DNA of 10,800 nt, from NCBI GenBank assembly GCA_943323725.2, contig CALPIW020000034.1, positions 1 through 10,800 on the forward strand. Reading direction: 5' to 3'. Positions 8,581 to 10,800 of the stretch are shown piece after piece; the first letter of the stretch is position 1; each line of letters opens with the position of its first letter. The position numbers were made by a program, and so were the translations under genes. The notes beneath the pieces are model-generated. The model was not told where the DNA came from and made no database searches. It saw nothing but the letters and a program-made list of their open reading frames with translations. Source of the DNA: Polynucleobacter meluiroseus (GTDB taxonomy: Bacteria > Verrucomicrobiota > Verrucomicrobiia > Opitutales > UBA953).

Positions 8581-8817
8581 TCAGAACTTGAGGCGAACAT
8601 TGTTCCATCCGCAACGGGGGCAGACGGCTTCCTCGCGGCGGCGGGGCCGGACGTAGGTCAGGCTGCAACGGACGCAGGAAAAGGCGGAATTGATGCGGCG
8701 GTGGTCCGAGAGGAGCACGTCGCGTCGGTCGTACCACGCCTGCAATCCGAACAGGATGACCGCGGCCAGCCCGGCCAGGAAGGCCAGGAAGGCGCCGAGG
8801 TCGACGGGGATCTGCAT
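8581..8817 (-). CDS. Small membrane-anchored zinc-ribbon protein, function unknown
   Basis: A 78-residue protein I cannot assign to a named family. Residues 7-28 form one strongly hydrophobic helix, probably a membrane anchor. This is followed by a basic stretch (YDRRDVLLSDHRR) and a C-terminal C4 zinc ribbon, Cys48-x2-Cys51 and Cys66-x2-Cys69, with CPRCGW as the second knuckle. The basic residues after the helix favour an inside (cytoplasmic) C-terminus by the positive-inside rule. The paired CxxC knuckles with correct spacing make a spurious frame unlikely. The gene begins 15 nt after the rplQ terminator and ends 20 nt before guaA, so it probably shares a transcript with guaA. There is no Shine-Dalgarno sequence. 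It could be a redox, metal-sensing or structural protein; nothing decides. Confidence 0.75.
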   Translation of the reverse strand: MQIPVDLGAFLAFLAGLAAVILFGLQAWYDRRDVLLSDHRRINSAFSCVRCSLTYVRPRRREEAVCPRCGWNNVRLKF

Positions 8818-8832
8818 GGGCGGGAGGTTCGG

Positions 8833-8872
8833 AAAAGGCGAGACGCGCCAGCCGGGGGGCGGACGCGTCTCG
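8833..8872 (-). terminator. Intrinsic terminator at the end of the rpsD-rpoA-rplQ operon
   Basis: On the minus strand CGAGACGCG (8872-8864) pairs perfectly with CGCGTCTCG (8847-8839), a 9-bp stem. The interior has GCC and GGC that can extend pairing. A short T tract (four T, 8836-8833) follows two bases later. The stem starts 22 nt after the rplQ stop. The weak T tract leaves some room for read-through into the 78-residue gene, which starts 15 nt further on. Confidence 0.85.
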
Positions 8873-8894
8873 GGTTCAAGCCTGGGCGGTCAGC

Positions 8895-9365
8895 TCAGGC
8901 CTGCGCAGGAGCGGCGGCCGCTTCCTTCTTGGCCTTGGGCTTGCGCGCCGTCTTGGCCTTCGGGGTCATGGCCGGGGACTTGTCGTCCTTGGCCACGAGC
9001 TCGATGAGGGCGGTCTCGGCCGCGTCGCCCTTACGGGCGCTGAGCTTGTAGATACGGGTGTAGCCGCCGTTGCGACCGAGGAACTGCTGCACGCGCTCCT
9101 TGAACAGGAGCTGGGCGGCGTCTTCGTTGCGCAGCTTGGCGATGGCCAGGCGGTAGTAGTGAAGCTTCACCGACTTGTCGGCGGACTGCTCGGCCTTCTT
9201 GGCGTAGGTGATGATCTGCTCGGCGAAAGGACGGAGGGCCTTGGCGCGGGACAGCGTCGTGGTGATGCGCGCGTTGGTGAACAACGCGGACGCGAGGTTG
9301 GCGACGAGGGAGCGGCGGTGGGCCGTCTTGACGCCAAGGACGTGATTGTGTTTGCGGTGACGCAT
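8895..9365 (-). CDS. rplQ: 50S ribosomal protein L17
   Basis: Large-subunit protein that sits near the peptide exit-tunnel opening. The N-terminus MRHRKHNHVLGVKTAHRRSL and the following segment containing LFTNARITTTLSRAKALRP are the L17 signature, and GGYTRIYKL (99-107) is the conserved C-terminal strand. The core ends near residue 125; residues 126-156 are a Lys/Ala/Pro-rich tail (KPKAKKEAAAAP) that makes the protein about 30 residues longer than the 127-residue E. coli form. Such basic tails are common add-ons and probably lie on the ribosome surface. It follows rpoA by 21 nt and is the last gene before a strong terminator, in the standard bacterial order rpsD-rpoA-rplQ. No Shine-Dalgarno sequence is seen; the 12 bases before ATG are C-rich. 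Confidence 0.98.
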   Translation of the reverse strand: MRHRKHNHVLGVKTAHRRSLVANLASALFTNARITTTLSRAKALRPFAEQIITYAKKAEQSADKSVKLHYYRLAIAKLRNEDAAQLLFKERVQQFLGRNGGYTRIYKLSARKGDAAETALIELVAKDDKSPAMTPKAKTARKPKAKKEAAAAPAQA

Positions 9366-9386
9366 GAGGGTGGGTTCCGGTCTGGA

Positions 9387-10403
9387 TTAGGCGTTCACGC
9401 CCTTGTCGAGGAGGCCTTCGTTGATCTTCTGTCCGAGCGACAGGCCGAGCTGCTCGAGCTTGGCCTTGATCTCGTTGAGGGACTTCTTGCCGAAGTTGCG
9501 GTACTTGAGCATCTCCTGCTCGGTCTTCATCGCCAGTTCGCCGACGGTGTTGATGTTGGCGTTGTTGAGGCAGTTCGCCGCGCGGACGGAGAGTTCGATC
9601 TCGTTGACGGACATGTTGAGCAGCTTGCGGAGACGGTTGGTCTCTTCGCTGATCTCCTTGTGGCCGGTCTCGAACTCGACGGAGTCGGCGGAGACGGTGT
9701 CGAAGACTTCGAGGTGGTGGCGCAGGATCGCGGAGGCTTCCTTGAGGGCTTCGTCCGGGGTGATGCGGCCGTCGGTGGAGACTTCGAGCACGAGCTTGTC
9801 GTAGTCGGTCTTGTCGCCGGAGCGGGTGGACTCGACGGAGTACTTCACGAGGGTGACCGGCGAGAAGAGGGAGTCGACGGGGATGGAACCGATGGCCTGT
9901 TCGACCTTCTTGTTCTCCTCGGCGGAGGCCCAGCTGCGGCCCACGGTGACTTCCAGGTCGGCGTAGAAGCGACGCTTGCGGTCGAGGGTGCAGATGACCT
10001 GGTCAGGATTGACGAGGGTGACGGTCGCGCCCTTGGTCTCGAACTTGATGTCCGAAGCCTTCACGGGGCCGGTCTTGTTGACGTCGATGGTGCCCTTGAA
10101 GGCCTCGCGCTTGTTGGCCTCGGTGCGGATGCGCACCTTCTTGAGGTTGAGGACGATCTCGGTGACGTCTTCGACGACGCCTTCGATCGGCTGGAACTCG
10201 TGCTGCACGCCTTCGATCGTCACCGCGGAGATCGCGGCGCCTTCGATGGAGCTCAGCAGGATGCGGCGGAGCGAGTTGCCGACGGTGTGACCGAAGCCGG
10301 TCTCGAAGGGTTCGGCGAAGTACTTCGCGTAGGTGGGGGTGGCGGAAGACTCCTCTTTCTTGAGGGTCTTGGGGCGTTGGAATTGTCCGAGGCGCTTGGT
10401 CAT
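9387..10403 (-). CDS. rpoA: DNA-directed RNA polymerase subunit alpha
   Basis: The alpha dimer nucleates RNA polymerase assembly and contacts promoter UP elements and activators. At 338 residues it is close to the E. coli form (329). The assembly domain shows FETGFGHTVGNSLRRILLSS (33-52), with Arg46/Arg47 matching the assembly-critical arginine. The C-terminal domain is intact: LSVRAANCL (271-279) holds the DNA-contact Arg274, Asn277 and Cys278, and YRNFGKKSL (301-309) holds the Gly/Lys/Ser contacts. UP-element recognition is therefore expected. The N-terminus has about 20 residues before the conserved YAKYFAEPFE segment, typical of the family. It begins 37 nt after rpsD and ends 21 nt before rplQ. 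No Shine-Dalgarno sequence precedes it. Confidence 0.98.
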   Translation of the reverse strand: MTKRLGQFQRPKTLKKEESSATPTYAKYFAEPFETGFGHTVGNSLRRILLSSIEGAAISAVTIEGVQHEFQPIEGVVEDVTEIVLNLKKVRIRTEANKREAFKGTIDVNKTGPVKASDIKFETKGATVTLVNPDQVICTLDRKRRFYADLEVTVGRSWASAEENKKVEQAIGSIPVDSLFSPVTLVKYSVESTRSGDKTDYDKLVLEVSTDGRITPDEALKEASAILRHHLEVFDTVSADSVEFETGHKEISEETNRLRKLLNMSVNEIELSVRAANCLNNANINTVGELAMKTEQEMLKYRNFGKKSLNEIKAKLEQLGLSLGQKINEGLLDKGVNA

Positions 10404-10440
10404 GTCTGTGGGTCCGTTGGGTGTTGGGTCGTGGCGTGGA

Positions 10441-10800
10441 TCAGCGGCTGTAGAATTCGACGATGATCTGGACGTTGACGTCGGAGGGGAGTTCTTCCTT
10501 GGCGGGCTCGCGGACGATCTGGCCGTTGAGCTGCTCAGGCAGGACGACGAGCCAGGCCGGAGCGGAGCGACCCTGGCCTTCTTCGACGGCGCGGGTGGCG
10601 AGCTGCTTGGAAGAGGTGCGGTCGCGGACTTCGATCTTCTCGCCGGGCGAGGTGGCGTAGCTGGCGACGTCGACCTTGTGTCCGTTGATGCGGATGTGGC
10701 CGTGGGCCACGAGCTGGCGGGCGGCGGCGCGGGAGTTGGCGAAACCGAGGCGGAACACCACGTTGTCGAGACGGGTCTCGAGGATGCGGAGGAAATTGTC
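10441..10800 (-). CDS. rpsD: 30S ribosomal protein S4, C-terminal 119 residues; continues beyond the right edge
   Basis: Small-subunit assembly protein that binds 16S rRNA early. Only the C-terminal part is in the window; the frame is open to base 10800. The S4 RNA-binding domain is clear from RLDNVVFRLGFA (visible residues 10-21), SRAAARQLVAHGHIRING (23-40) and the canonical C-terminal VEFYSR. A GTG inside the visible part is an internal valine of the DNVV motif, not a start. In many bacteria S4 represses translation of the alpha operon by binding its leader; that leader would lie outside this window. It sits first in the visible rpsD-rpoA-rplQ block. Confidence 0.97.
   Translation of the reverse strand, partial: DNFLRILETRLDNVVFRLGFANSRAAARQLVAHGHIRINGHKVDVASYATSPGEKIEVRDRTSSKQLATRAVEEGQGRSAPAWLVVLPEQLNGQIVREPAKEELPSDVNVQIIVEFYSR

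Noticed and set aside
8561..8737. Upstream extension of guaA by 59 codons in the same frame
   Set aside because: The extension overlaps the zinc-ribbon gene in another frame, is Pro/Arg-rich without similarity to GMP synthase, and the ATG at 8560 gives the canonical N-terminus.
9159..10466. 435-codon open frame on the plus strand opposite rpoA and rplQ
   Set aside because: It is antisense to unmistakable rpoA, has a biased Gly/Val/Asp/Leu composition typical of the complement of GC-rich genes, and shows no motifs.

Overview
This is a GC-rich, densely packed chromosomal stretch in which every supported gene lies on the minus strand, so transcription runs from high to low coordinates. The content is core metabolism and information processing, with no sign of a mobile element, phage, CRISPR array or defence system. 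The type 2 (Thermus/Chlamydia-like) malate dehydrogenase, the apparent absence of Shine-Dalgarno sequences at every start, and the overall gene style suggest a PVC-group bacterium, most likely Verrucomicrobiota (Opitutae-like). That placement is inference from gene style, not proof.

Right end (8833-10800): the tail of the ribosomal alpha operon, rpsD (cut by the window edge), rpoA and rplQ, ending in a strong GC hairpin terminator at 8833-8872. Centre (1730-8817): a small membrane-anchored zinc-ribbon protein, guaA (GMP synthase), dnaX (clamp-loader tau/gamma), a YfcE-type phosphodiesterase, the DExH helicase hrpB and a DEDDh exonuclease. Spacing is tight: 20 nt, 43 nt, 2 nt, a 4-nt ATGA overlap, and 4 nt. 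From dnaX to the exonuclease this reads as one translationally coupled operon. Left end: mdh, 48 nt further on, closes with a textbook intrinsic terminator at 626-658. After that starts a multi-pass membrane protein (possibly YndJ-like) that runs off the left edge.

The most interesting element is inside dnaX. A run of nine A residues, in a region otherwise almost devoid of A/T, sits at the junction between the clamp-loader domains and the tau-specific tail. Stop codons follow at once in both alternative frames. This is the layout expected of a programmed slippage site that makes a short gamma form from the same gene, as known in E. coli (ribosomal frameshift) and Thermus (transcriptional slippage). 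Secondary points are the lack of Shine-Dalgarno sequences, a degenerate DnaX zinc module, an Asp-to-Glu change in the exonuclease, and two intrinsic terminators placed within 20 nt of the next start codon. No intergenic stretch exceeds 80 bases.
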